NCBI GenBank assembly: GCA_964614655.1
Contig: CAZTPF010000053.1
Location: forward strand, 1-8,958
DNA length: 8,958 bases
Direction: 5' to 3'
DNA from: Casp-actino8 sp964614655
Lineage (GTDB): Bacteria; Actinomycetota; Acidimicrobiia; Acidimicrobiales; Ilumatobacteraceae
In this document: one piece after another, positions 1 through 6,320 of the stretch
Numbering within the stretch: the stretch's first letter is position 1
Layout: each line of letters opens with the position of its first letter
The notes under the pieces: model-generated
Database searches by the model: none
What the model was told of the DNA's origin: nothing
The model's input: only the letters and a program-made list of their open reading frames with translations
Made by a program: the position numbers and the translations under genes

Positions 1-1
1 G

Positions 2-826
2 TCAGTCGCGACCGAGTTGCAGGGCGCGCTCGTACAGAGCCTTGCGACCGAGGCCGGTCAGATCGGCCACCGTCGCAGCGGCGTCTCTCGTCGACGATCC
101 CTGAGACAACTCGTGGCGCAACAACCGGTCGACGTCGTCCTGCGACGCAGTGACCGATTCGCTCGCTCCGGCCAACACGATCACGTATTCGCCACGTGGT
201 TCGCCGAGCGACGCGCGCACTTCGACGAGTGGTCCGCGCACGACCTCTTCGTGCATCTTGGTCAGTTCTCGGCACACGACGACCTGGCGTTCGTCGCCAC
301 ACGCGTTGATCAGATCGTCGAGTGTGCGCTCGATGCGATGCGGAGCCTCGAAGACGATCGAGGTTCGTGTCTCGCGGGCGATCTCGGCCAGACGCTCGTT
401 CCGTTCACGCCCTGATCGCGGAACGAATCCCTCGAACACGAAACGCTCAGTGGGAAGTCCGCTGATGGTGAGTGCAGCCAGAGCGGCCGACGCTCCAGGC
501 ACGGACGTGACGACGTGAGCGGTGAGCGACACGGCGGCCACCAAGCGTTGGCCGGGATCGCTGATACCCGGTGTGCCGGCATCGGACACCAAGGCGACGT
601 CACGACCATCGTTCAAGGCGTCGAGCACGCGAGGAATCGAGGGCACTTCGGTGTGCTCGTCGAGGCGCATGAGAGTGGCGTCGATTCCGAGGTTGCTGAG
701 CATGAGTCCGGTGCGGCGGGTGTCTTCACAGCAGACCAATCCGACCGCGCCGAGCACCTCGGTGGCTCGCGGTGACAAATCGCCCATGTTCCCGATCGGC
801 GTGCCGACGAGGAACAGGGTGCTCAT
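2..826 (-). CDS. rsmI: 16S rRNA (cytidine-1402-2'-O)-methyltransferase RsmI
   Basis: This 274-residue protein is the SAM-dependent methylase that 2'-O-methylates C1402 in the decoding centre of 16S rRNA; E. coli RsmI is 286 residues. The tetrapyrrole-methylase fold is clear: VGTPIGN at residues 7-13, CEDTRRT at 33-39, LVSDAGTPGISDPG around 79-92, the VPGASAALAAL loop at 109-119, FEAPHRIERTL at 159-169 and ELTKMHEE at 187-194. The reading frame stays open about 210 bp further upstream, but the conserved family N-terminus (MSTLFLVGTPIGN) fixes the start at 826. That ATG overlaps the stop of the DUF192 gene by four bases (ATGA), so translation is probably coupled. It is the last gene seen in the ychF-DUF192-rsmI run; its stop lies at the window edge but the gene is complete. 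Confidence 0.96.
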   Translation of the reverse strand: MSTLFLVGTPIGNMGDLSPRATEVLGAVGLVCCEDTRRTGLMLSNLGIDATLMRLDEHTEVPSIPRVLDALNDGRDVALVSDAGTPGISDPGQRLVAAVSLTAHVVTSVPGASAALAALTISGLPTERFVFEGFVPRSGRERNERLAEIARETRTSIVFEAPHRIERTLDDLINACGDERQVVVCRELTKMHEEVVRGPLVEVRASLGEPRGEYVIVLAGASESVTASQDDVDRLLRHELSQGSSTRDAAATVADLTGLGRKALYERALQLGRD

Positions 827-1182
827 GAGGCCGACCTGATCTCGAGGCGGTCGCCCACACGAACGCCCCAACGGCCGAACGAGCCGGCTGACGCTTCGAC
901 GACCGTGCGGGCTCGCCAGACTGGTGCGCCCACTCGATGACGTGGCATGTGCACCGTCTTCACGACCACGCCGTCGTTGTCGAGATACGCCACGTCGATG
1001 GGGAACTTCATGCCGATGGTGTGCACCCATCGGCATGAGGGCAGGACGAACGCACCTTCCAGACGAGATCGGCCGAGCAGTCCGCGTCGGCGGGACGCAC
1101 GATCGGACGCCATTTCGGCACTCGCCAGAACTCGTCCTTCGGTGACCAACCAGACCATGGTCGCTGTCTCGCTCGCGGTCAT
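823..1182 (-). CDS. DUF192 family protein
   Basis: A 119-residue protein of the DUF192 family, small beta-barrel-like proteins of unknown biochemical role in bacteria and archaea. The family signature is visible: the GLLGR turn at residues 34-38, the core WVHTIGMKFPIDVAYLD at 52-68, and the C-terminal stretch VVEASAGSFGRWGVRVGDRLEI at about 94-115. Many relatives carry a signal peptide; this one has none, so it is probably cytoplasmic. The start is not certain. I chose the ATG at 1182, 11 bp after the ychF stop, but an ATG eight codons further in (MVWLV) also fits and neither has a strong Shine-Dalgarno sequence. The 3' end overlaps rsmI by four bases. Its place between ychF and rsmI suggests co-expression with translation genes but does not reveal a function. 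Confidence 0.9.
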   Translation of the reverse strand: MTASETATMVWLVTEGRVLASAEMASDRASRRRGLLGRSRLEGAFVLPSCRWVHTIGMKFPIDVAYLDNDGVVVKTVHMPRHRVGAPVWRARTVVEASAGSFGRWGVRVGDRLEIRSAS

Positions 1183-1193
1183 ACGAGACAGTT

Positions 1194-2282
<1,089 letters not shown>

Positions 2283-2339
2283 GAAGTCGTCGAGACTACC
2301 CGTCGCCTCGTCGGCGACTCCGGTTCCCACATCGCCCTC

Positions 2340-2951
2340 GTGATACTCCTTCCACTTCTCGCATCGGTCGTTCCACTCGTTCCTGTTCCCGTCGACGAAC
2401 TTCCCGTCGACGGTGTGCCTGTCGAGACGGAATCTTCGTGTGCGTCGTACAGCATCGAGGGTTCACTCGATTCGGTGCCCGTTCCGTCGAGCATCGACCC
2501 GATGGCGGCCGTTCTCGAGATCTCGGCCACGGCGTATCTGCACGAGGGTGATCAGCCGCTGGCCGGTCATCGCGTGATCGCGGTGTTCCAGATGGCCGAG
2601 GGCATGGCTCCGATCGCGCCGGTCGACACTCTCACTGATGCCGATGGTCGGGTGTCGATCCTGTTGCCGGTGGGGGCCATCGGAGTCTCGTTTCGCGCCG
2701 AGAGTGCCGCCGTCGGGGAGTGCCCCGACCTGGCCCCGGGCGACACGCCGGTCGTGGTGGTGGACGTTCCCGTCGTCATGCCGGTCGACGTTCCTGCCGA
2801 AGTTCAGGTCGATCCGGCCGGTCCGTTGCCCGCCACTGGTCGAGCCCTCGATCTGGCCCTGATGGCGCTCTTGGTCGTGTCGCTCGGTGTCGGAACGGTC
2901 ACCCTCGGACTTCGGCGGTCAGCCGAGGAACCCCGGGGGTTCTCCCGCTAG
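2340..2951 (+). CDS. LPXTG-anchored surface protein, start uncertain
   Basis: A protein of about 203 residues with a clear cell-wall sorting signal: LPATG at residues 163-167 (bases 2826-2840), a hydrophobic segment at about 169-190, then a basic tail (RRS). A sortase would cleave in LPATG and anchor the protein outside the cell. The middle (about 55-145) alternates hydrophobic and polar residues and contains DTLTDADGRVSILLPVG, resembling a beta-sandwich (carboxypeptidase-regulatory or Ig-like) domain. Pro/Val-rich linkers flank it. Third-position GC is high in this frame, supporting real coding. The start is weak: GTG at 2340 gives MILLPLLASVVPLVPVP, a hydrophobic stretch with no positive charge and no Shine-Dalgarno sequence, only 57 bp from the divergent ychF start. 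The frame continues upstream through ychF antisense without a better start. Partner and function unknown. Confidence 0.72.
   Translation: MILLPLLASVVPLVPVPVDELPVDGVPVETESSCASYSIEGSLDSVPVPSSIDPMAAVLEISATAYLHEGDQPLAGHRVIAVFQMAEGMAPIAPVDTLTDADGRVSILLPVGAIGVSFRAESAAVGECPDLAPGDTPVVVVDVPVVMPVDVPAEVQVDPAGPLPATGRALDLALMALLVVSLGVGTVTLGLRRSAEEPRGFSR
2928..2942 (+). terminator. short GC-rich hairpin at the end of the surface-protein gene
   Basis: GAACC at 2928-2932 pairs with GGTTC at 2938-2942 around a five-base GC loop, lying just before the stop codon at 2949-2951. It could weaken read-through into bL37, but no T-tract follows, so a terminator role is only a guess. Confidence 0.2.
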
Positions 2952-2954
2952 CCT
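2949..2954 (+). promoter_or_regulatory. candidate -10 box (TAGCCT) for bL37
   Basis: TAGCCT fits the actinobacterial TANNNT -10 consensus and ends nine bases before the bL37 ATG, so transcription would begin at or almost at the start codon. It overlaps the TAG stop of the preceding gene. The motif carries little information, so this is a suggestion; GCGAGG between box and ATG could instead act as a weak, closely spaced ribosome-binding site. Confidence 0.3.
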
Positions 2955-2963
2955 GCGAGGTCT

Positions 2964-3050
2964 ATGTCGAAGAAGACCAAGAAGCGCAAGGCCCGGCTCC
3001 GCCGCTCGAAGGCCAACCACGGCAAGCGTCCCAACATGGGCCGCGGCTGA
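2964..3050 (+). CDS. ribosomal protein bL37 (28 residues)
   Basis: A very short, very basic protein reading MSKKTKKRKARLRR followed by SKANHGKRPNMGRG. The SKANHGKRPN stretch matches, from memory, mycobacterial bL37, a peptide of about 24 residues first identified in the Mycobacterium smegmatis 70S ribosome structure as an actinobacterial large-subunit protein. About half of its residues are Lys or Arg and there is no acidic residue, typical of small rRNA-binding proteins. It would sit in the 50S subunit. It is longer than the mycobacterial form by a few N-terminal basic residues and an MGRG tail. It lies 12 bp after the surface-protein stop and 5 bp before the VOC gene, with which it is probably co-transcribed. 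Genes this short are often missed by automatic callers. The identification rests on the motif; no alignment was run. Confidence 0.82.
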   Translation: MSKKTKKRKARLRRSKANHGKRPNMGRG

Positions 3051-3055
3051 GGTCG

Positions 3056-3664
3056 TTGCTCACCGAACTCTTTCTCGACGCTCCCGTTGCGCCTTGGCGT
3101 GACCTTGGATTCGTCACCACACCGCACTCGGATCACCACCACACGGTGATCGCCGGAGTGCGGTTCGTCTTTTCTGGGGCGAGTTCAGGCGGGCTGACGG
3201 GCTGGGGGTTCGACTCCATCGACCAAGCGGTCGAATCCATTGACGGCATCCCGACGACGATCACCGCTGAGCCGACCGAGAACCCCGATCACTCCCTCGA
3301 CGTGGCGTCGATCGATCACGTGGTGGTCATGACCCCGTCGCTCGATCGCACGTGCGGAGCCATCGAGACCTCTCTCGGGTTGCCGTTGAAGCGCATTCGT
3401 GAGGTGGGTGGCGGTGTCCGCCAAGGTTTTCATCGGGCTGGTTCGGTGATCCTCGAAGTCGTCGAACGTCCCGACATCCCGGCCGACGAACCGGCGCGTC
3501 TGTGGGGTCTGGTGTTCGTGGTGAACGACCTCGACGTGCTGGCTACTCGTCTCGGCACGGAGGTTCTCGGACCGGTGAAGGACGCCGTTCAGCCCGGACG
3601 CAAGATCGCCACGGTGACCAAAGGTGCCGGGCTCGGCGTGCCGGTCGCTTTCATGACGCCCTGA
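3056..3664 (+). CDS. VOC (glyoxalase-fold) family protein
   Basis: A 202-residue vicinal-oxygen-chelate-like protein. The N-terminal half (about 1-75: LTELFLDAPVAPWRDLGF, then GVRFVFSG..GGLTGW) looks like a degenerate module. The C-terminal half is the clear one: IDHVVVMTPSLDRTCGAIE at about 87-105, QGFHRAGSVILEVVERP at 123-139, WGLVFVVNDLDVLATRLG at 150-167 and a closing GLGVPVAFM. H88 and E134 are at typical VOC metal-ligand positions. The substrate cannot be inferred; VOC members include glyoxalases, dioxygenases, epimerases and resistance proteins. The TTG at 3056 is the first in-frame start after bL37, 5 bp downstream, with GAGG close by; it keeps an N-terminus I recognise from actinobacterial relatives. 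A strong hairpin at 3122-3163 lies in its early coding region. It converges on the nuclease gene with a 16-bp gap. Confidence 0.82.
   Translation: MLTELFLDAPVAPWRDLGFVTTPHSDHHHTVIAGVRFVFSGASSGGLTGWGFDSIDQAVESIDGIPTTITAEPTENPDHSLDVASIDHVVVMTPSLDRTCGAIETSLGLPLKRIREVGGGVRQGFHRAGSVILEVVERPDIPADEPARLWGLVFVVNDLDVLATRLGTEVLGPVKDAVQPGRKIATVTKGAGLGVPVAFMTP
3122..3163 (+). other. strong two-part hairpin followed by T-rich DNA, inside the VOC gene
   Basis: CCGCACTC (3122-3129) pairs perfectly with GAGTGCGG (3156-3163), and inside it GATCACC (3131-3137) pairs with GGTGATC (3145-3151) around a seven-base loop. This gives 15 base pairs with a small asymmetric internal loop. The next bases (TTCGTCTTTTC) are T-rich. 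The shape suggests an intrinsic terminator or attenuator between bL37 and the bulk of the VOC gene, but it also encodes HSDHHHTVIAGV, so coding constraint may explain part of it. Confidence 0.45.
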
Positions 3665-3680
3665 CCCGTCGCCGGGCGAC

Positions 3681-4631
3681 TCACCAACCCTCTTCTTCCT
3701 CGCGCTGCGTCATGTAGGCCTGGCCGGCCTCGCACGAGTCGAGGTGAACACACCACCGGCAATTCGATCCGGGACGTCGCTCGGCAGTGGCCTTGCGCAA
3801 TTTGAGTTCGATGGCACGCACGAGACCCGATTCGAGTCGCTTGGCGGCCGATCGCAGAGTGCCCTCGGTGATGTCTTCGGGATGGATCTCGGCCGAGTCG
3901 ATGTAGAAGCTCGCGACCTTTCGAGGTGCCTGGCCGATGGAGAGCAGATCGAGCAGCGCGTAGAGGCGCAGATCGTCGCGATGGGCTCCGAAGACGCTGC
4001 CGGTCTTCAGGTCGAGAATCACTTTGTCGGGTGGGCGTCCGAGAGCGAGGTCGACTTTGCCCGACACACGCACACGACCTTTGGCGAGGTTGACGGTGAG
4101 GGCGCTCTCGACCTGCGGATACCACTGCTTCTTGATGCTGGGAAACCCCTCGAGGAAACGCGTGAGCAACGACGAGCAGTCGCCCACGAGTTCGGCACGG
4201 CTGAATTCGTCGAGTGTGACGAGAAAGTCGGCGATCGACTTGTTGGCGTCGTTGGCGAGACGGGAGATCGATTCCTCGACGAGGTCGGTGGGGTTGATCG
4301 TGCCGCGCGTGTGAATGGACACTTCGATGGCCTTGTGCACGATGGTGCCGCGCGAGTTGGCGAGGTTCCATTCGAAGTCGCCCTTGCCGTCGACGAAGTA
4401 GGCCTCGCACGAATGCACGTCGGTGAGGGCTTGTTTGCTGATGAAGAAGCGGTTCTCGTAGCTCTTGCCGTCGGGGAGTACGTCGTGGAACGGCACGAGC
4501 ACAGCCTCGAGATCGGCTTTCAGTTCGTCGGCCAGATCGGAGGGGAGCGGTGCGCCGTGGGGGGCCGGATCCTTGCCGATGGTGGCGATGACCCGCTCCT
4601 GGGCCGGCGTGTACACGGGCTCGTCGCTCAT
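3681..4631 (-). CDS. RecB/Cas4-like PD-(D/E)XK nuclease with probable Fe-S cluster
   Basis: A 316-residue protein of the RecB/Cas4/AddB nuclease superfamily. Catalytic-core elements occur in order: H99 in RGTIVHKAIE, E175 in QVESAL, D194 in SGKVDLALG, and D207-x-K209 in VILDLKTG; the following helix has LRLYALL (221-227), comparable to the QxxxY motif. C75 in the segment ISKQALTDVHSCEAYF plus C291, C294 and C300 (Cx2Cx5C) match the layout that holds a 4Fe-4S cluster in Cas4 and AddB: one cysteine before the core and three after it. It probably cuts or resects single-stranded DNA ends. No cas gene, CRISPR array or helicase is nearby, so a role in housekeeping DNA repair is an inference. The ATG at 4631 has no Shine-Dalgarno sequence but a TAATCT box sits six bases upstream, suggesting a leaderless message. 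It ends in an acidic REEEEGW tail. Confidence 0.88.
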   Translation of the reverse strand: MSDEPVYTPAQERVIATIGKDPAPHGAPLPSDLADELKADLEAVLVPFHDVLPDGKSYENRFFISKQALTDVHSCEAYFVDGKGDFEWNLANSRGTIVHKAIEVSIHTRGTINPTDLVEESISRLANDANKSIADFLVTLDEFSRAELVGDCSSLLTRFLEGFPSIKKQWYPQVESALTVNLAKGRVRVSGKVDLALGRPPDKVILDLKTGSVFGAHRDDLRLYALLDLLSIGQAPRKVASFYIDSAEIHPEDITEGTLRSAAKRLESGLVRAIELKLRKATAERRPGSNCRWCVHLDSCEAGQAYMTQREEEEGW

Positions 4632-4637
4632 GGGACG

Positions 4638-4643
4638 AGATTA
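4638..4643 (-). promoter_or_regulatory. candidate -10 box (TAATCT) for a leaderless nuclease mRNA
   Basis: On the minus strand TAATCT is followed by CGTCCC and then the ATG of the nuclease gene. A -10 hexamer ending six bases before the start codon places the transcription start on the ATG itself, the usual pattern for leaderless actinobacterial genes. No convincing -35 is seen. Confidence 0.45.
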
Positions 4644-4704
4644 GGACGAGGGTGTTGCAGGGTCGGGGGACCGTGTCACACCCCCATGGCAAGGTCTTCT
4701 TTCC

Positions 4705-5082
4705 ATGAAAGAGCACATCGAACGCCCCGGGGCCAGCACCCTTGATTTTGCCCAGGTGGCGCGGGTGCTCGGTCACGAGGCGCGGGCCCGAGGTCTGCAT
4801 GCTCCGGGTTTCCGCTGTCCTCCTCGCATCGTCGGGGTCGATCGCTCGTTGCGGCGGAACGGTGATTTCGCCACCGTCGCGGTGCGAGTGAAGGGTCGTC
4901 CGCTCGTGGCCGTGGTGGCCGACATGATCGAAGGCGTGGTGGTGGCCAATCGATTGGTGCCGCCGGTTGCCGATCGGTTGCGGCGCGAATTGTGGGAGGT
5001 CGTGTCGTCTCCGCATCTTGCGCTCTCGTCGCCCGTTCACGTCGAACTGCCCGTCGATCTGGGTCGCGAGAACGCCGCCTGA
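4705..5082 (+). CDS. conserved-looking hypothetical protein, 125 residues
   Basis: I do not recognise this protein with confidence. It begins MKEHIERPGASTLDFAQVARVLGHEARARG, an amphipathic helical start, followed by the basic patch FRCPPRIVGVDRSLRRNG (36-53). A beta-rich core FATVAVRVKGRPLVAVVADMIEGVVVANRL (55-84) and a helix VADRLRRELWEVV (88-100) follow. No signal peptide or membrane segment is seen, so it is probably cytoplasmic. Codon usage is typical of the window. CAAGG ten bases upstream is a weak ribosome-binding site. The last ten residues (PVDLGRENAA) and the stop are encoded inside copy 1 of the 60-bp palindromic repeat, so its C-terminus may have been supplied by an inserted repeat. 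It is divergent from the nuclease gene (73-bp gap) and convergent with the DUF6671 gene (45-bp gap). Confidence 0.75.
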   Translation: MKEHIERPGASTLDFAQVARVLGHEARARGLHAPGFRCPPRIVGVDRSLRRNGDFATVAVRVKGRPLVAVVADMIEGVVVANRLVPPVADRLRRELWEVVSSPHLALSSPVHVELPVDLGRENAA

Positions 5083-5110
5083 CGGTACTTTTCGCGACCC
5101 AGAACCCCGG
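5051..5110 (+). repeat. 60-bp palindromic repeat, copy 1
   Basis: This copy matches 7891-7950 at 52 of 60 positions, same orientation and without gaps. Its core is a long hairpin: CTGGGTCGCGA (5059-5069) pairs perfectly with TCGCGACCCAG (5092-5102), and an inner CCG/CGG stem presents the loop CCTGA. The stop codon of the 125-residue gene (5080-5082) falls in that loop region. It sits between two convergent genes, where a bidirectional terminator would make sense, but no T-tract follows either arm. Confidence 0.85.
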
Positions 5111-5127
5111 AGCCTGACCAATCGTCG

Positions 5128-5970
5128 TCAGGGATTACACCACGTGCACCGAGACTCGTCGACGAACGGTCTGACCTCGTTGCGTGTCTCATGACCGCAC
5201 GAAACGCAGCCCACGATCTCGAAACGGATCACAGGTGTCTCGGCACCGCACCCTCTGCATTCAGCTCCGGCTTCGAAACTGATCACTCCCCAGCCAGGTT
5301 CGTGGCAACTCGGGCAGAGTCGTGCCATCCGATCGGCCAATTTTCGAGCTGCTGCAGCGATGGTGGGACGACGGCTCGGACACATGTGCGCTCGCAGGTC
5401 GGTCTCCACGATCACTCGACCGTCGCCCGACAGGTCGGCGGCCTGCGTTACTGCGGTACGAAGTCGCGACCAAGATCGGATCCCTTTGGTCATAGCATTG
5501 GACCCGCCGACCGTTGGCCGCACGATCAGACCATGGTGAGGGAAGTCGGCGCGGGCAGCCAACTCCTGAAGATCGTCGTCGGGTGACAACACTTCGGAAA
5601 CGGTCACGATGTCGTAGCTGCTCGCCAGCTCACCGATGGCCAAATTTCGTGTGTCGTCGACCAACACCACCAACTCGAGGTCGTGAATCAGCCACGGTAG
5701 GTCAGGTGGGGGAGCGATCGAGCCTTCCGATGCCATGCCGATCGAGTGTCCGCTCGCCGCCATGCCGAGGCGGGCCTTGGCCACTGCCACGTCGAACATC
5801 GAACCGACTCGCTCGATCTCACCGGTGAAGGTGCCGAGCGAGTCGGTGTCGACGTCGACGGAACGAACTTCAAGTCCGAGAATTTCGCCCATCGCTGGCG
5901 AGATCAACGGAGCCTTGTCGTGTCGGGTCGCCAGACACGCCCACGAACCGTGGTAGACCGAGCGACCCAT
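5128..5970 (-). CDS. DUF6671 family protein with four CxxC pairs
   Basis: A 280-residue protein that I place, from memory, in family DUF6671. Its N-terminal two-thirds carries the conserved features: CLATRHDKAPLISPAMGEILG (12-32), DTDSLGTFTGEIERVGSMFDVAVAKARLGM (41-70), SGHSIGMASEGSIAPPPDLPWLIHDLELVVLVDD (73-106), DFPHHGLIVRP (142-152), TKGI (161-164) and VETDLRAHMCPSRRPTIAAAARKLADRM (188-215). The C-terminal part has four CxxC pairs (C219/C222, C238/C241, C255/C258, C275/C278), enough for two zinc ribbons. The biochemical role is unknown. The start is the ATG at 5970, preceded by GAGGAG seven bases upstream on the minus strand; an in-frame TTG five codons earlier is less likely. It follows the 112-residue gene by 11 bp and is third in the idh operon. 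Confidence 0.82.
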   Translation of the reverse strand: MGRSVYHGSWACLATRHDKAPLISPAMGEILGLEVRSVDVDTDSLGTFTGEIERVGSMFDVAVAKARLGMAASGHSIGMASEGSIAPPPDLPWLIHDLELVVLVDDTRNLAIGELASSYDIVTVSEVLSPDDDLQELAARADFPHHGLIVRPTVGGSNAMTKGIRSWSRLRTAVTQAADLSGDGRVIVETDLRAHMCPSRRPTIAAAARKLADRMARLCPSCHEPGWGVISFEAGAECRGCGAETPVIRFEIVGCVSCGHETRNEVRPFVDESRCTWCNP

Positions 5971-5981
5971 GGTTGCTCTCC

Positions 5982-6320
5982 TCAACTAGCCACGGGAAGG
6001 ATGTCACCCCACGCTGGCACGGTTTCGCCCACCAACTTGTGGTCGAGCACGTCGTACGCCCGCAACCGGCTCATCAAGTCGGCTATGGCGTATTCGGAGA
6101 TCGTCTGTCCCGTGTTGCGCATTTTGAACTCGCAGCGCGTGATGGTGGCAACACCGCGTACCGAGTCGGTTCGGATCGGATACACCTGGGTGGCGAGTTC
6201 GTACACGCTGACGAGATGCATGCAACTGTCGTTGACCGCGCAGGCCAGTCGACGACCGAAGGTGGGCAGATCCTCGTCGGTGCAGACGATCGAGAGAATC
6301 GCCTTCTGTTTGGCACTCAT
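5982..6320 (-). CDS. hypothetical protein coupled to idh, 112 residues
   Basis: I do not recognise this protein. It begins MSAKQKAILSIVCTDEDLPTFGRRLACAVNDSCMHLVSVYELATQVYPIRTDSVRGVATITRC and ends KLVGETVPAWGDILPVAS. It looks like a small globular cytoplasmic alpha/beta protein, with no signal peptide, membrane helix or zinc-finger pattern; three of its four cysteines lie in the first 34 residues. The ATG at 6320 overlaps the idh stop by four bases (ATGA), and AAAGGA lies eight bases upstream on the minus strand, so translation is probably coupled to idh. Tight coupling suggests a job connected with isocitrate dehydrogenase or with the DUF6671 protein that follows by 11 bp, but no catalytic motif shows which. 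Confidence 0.85.
   Translation of the reverse strand: MSAKQKAILSIVCTDEDLPTFGRRLACAVNDSCMHLVSVYELATQVYPIRTDSVRGVATITRCEFKMRNTGQTISEYAIADLMSRLRAYDVLDHKLVGETVPAWGDILPVAS

Noticed and set aside
827..1036. The rsmI frame stays open about 210 bp upstream of the chosen start
   Set aside because: The extra residues are low-complexity Arg/Ser-rich, lie antisense-free within the DUF192 gene on the same strand, and precede the conserved RsmI N-terminus.
3681..4631. A CRISPR-Cas locus suggested by the Cas4-like nuclease
   Set aside because: No spaced direct-repeat array and no other cas gene occur in the window.
5051..5110. Calling the repeat hairpin an intrinsic terminator
   Set aside because: Neither copy is followed by a T-tract on either strand, and copy 2 lies between divergent genes where a terminator is not needed.
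3589..5121. A 510-codon open frame on the minus strand
   Set aside because: It is Arg/His/Pro-rich with no recognisable domain and overlaps the nuclease gene in a shifted frame and the 125-residue gene antisense; it is a shadow of GC-rich coding DNA.
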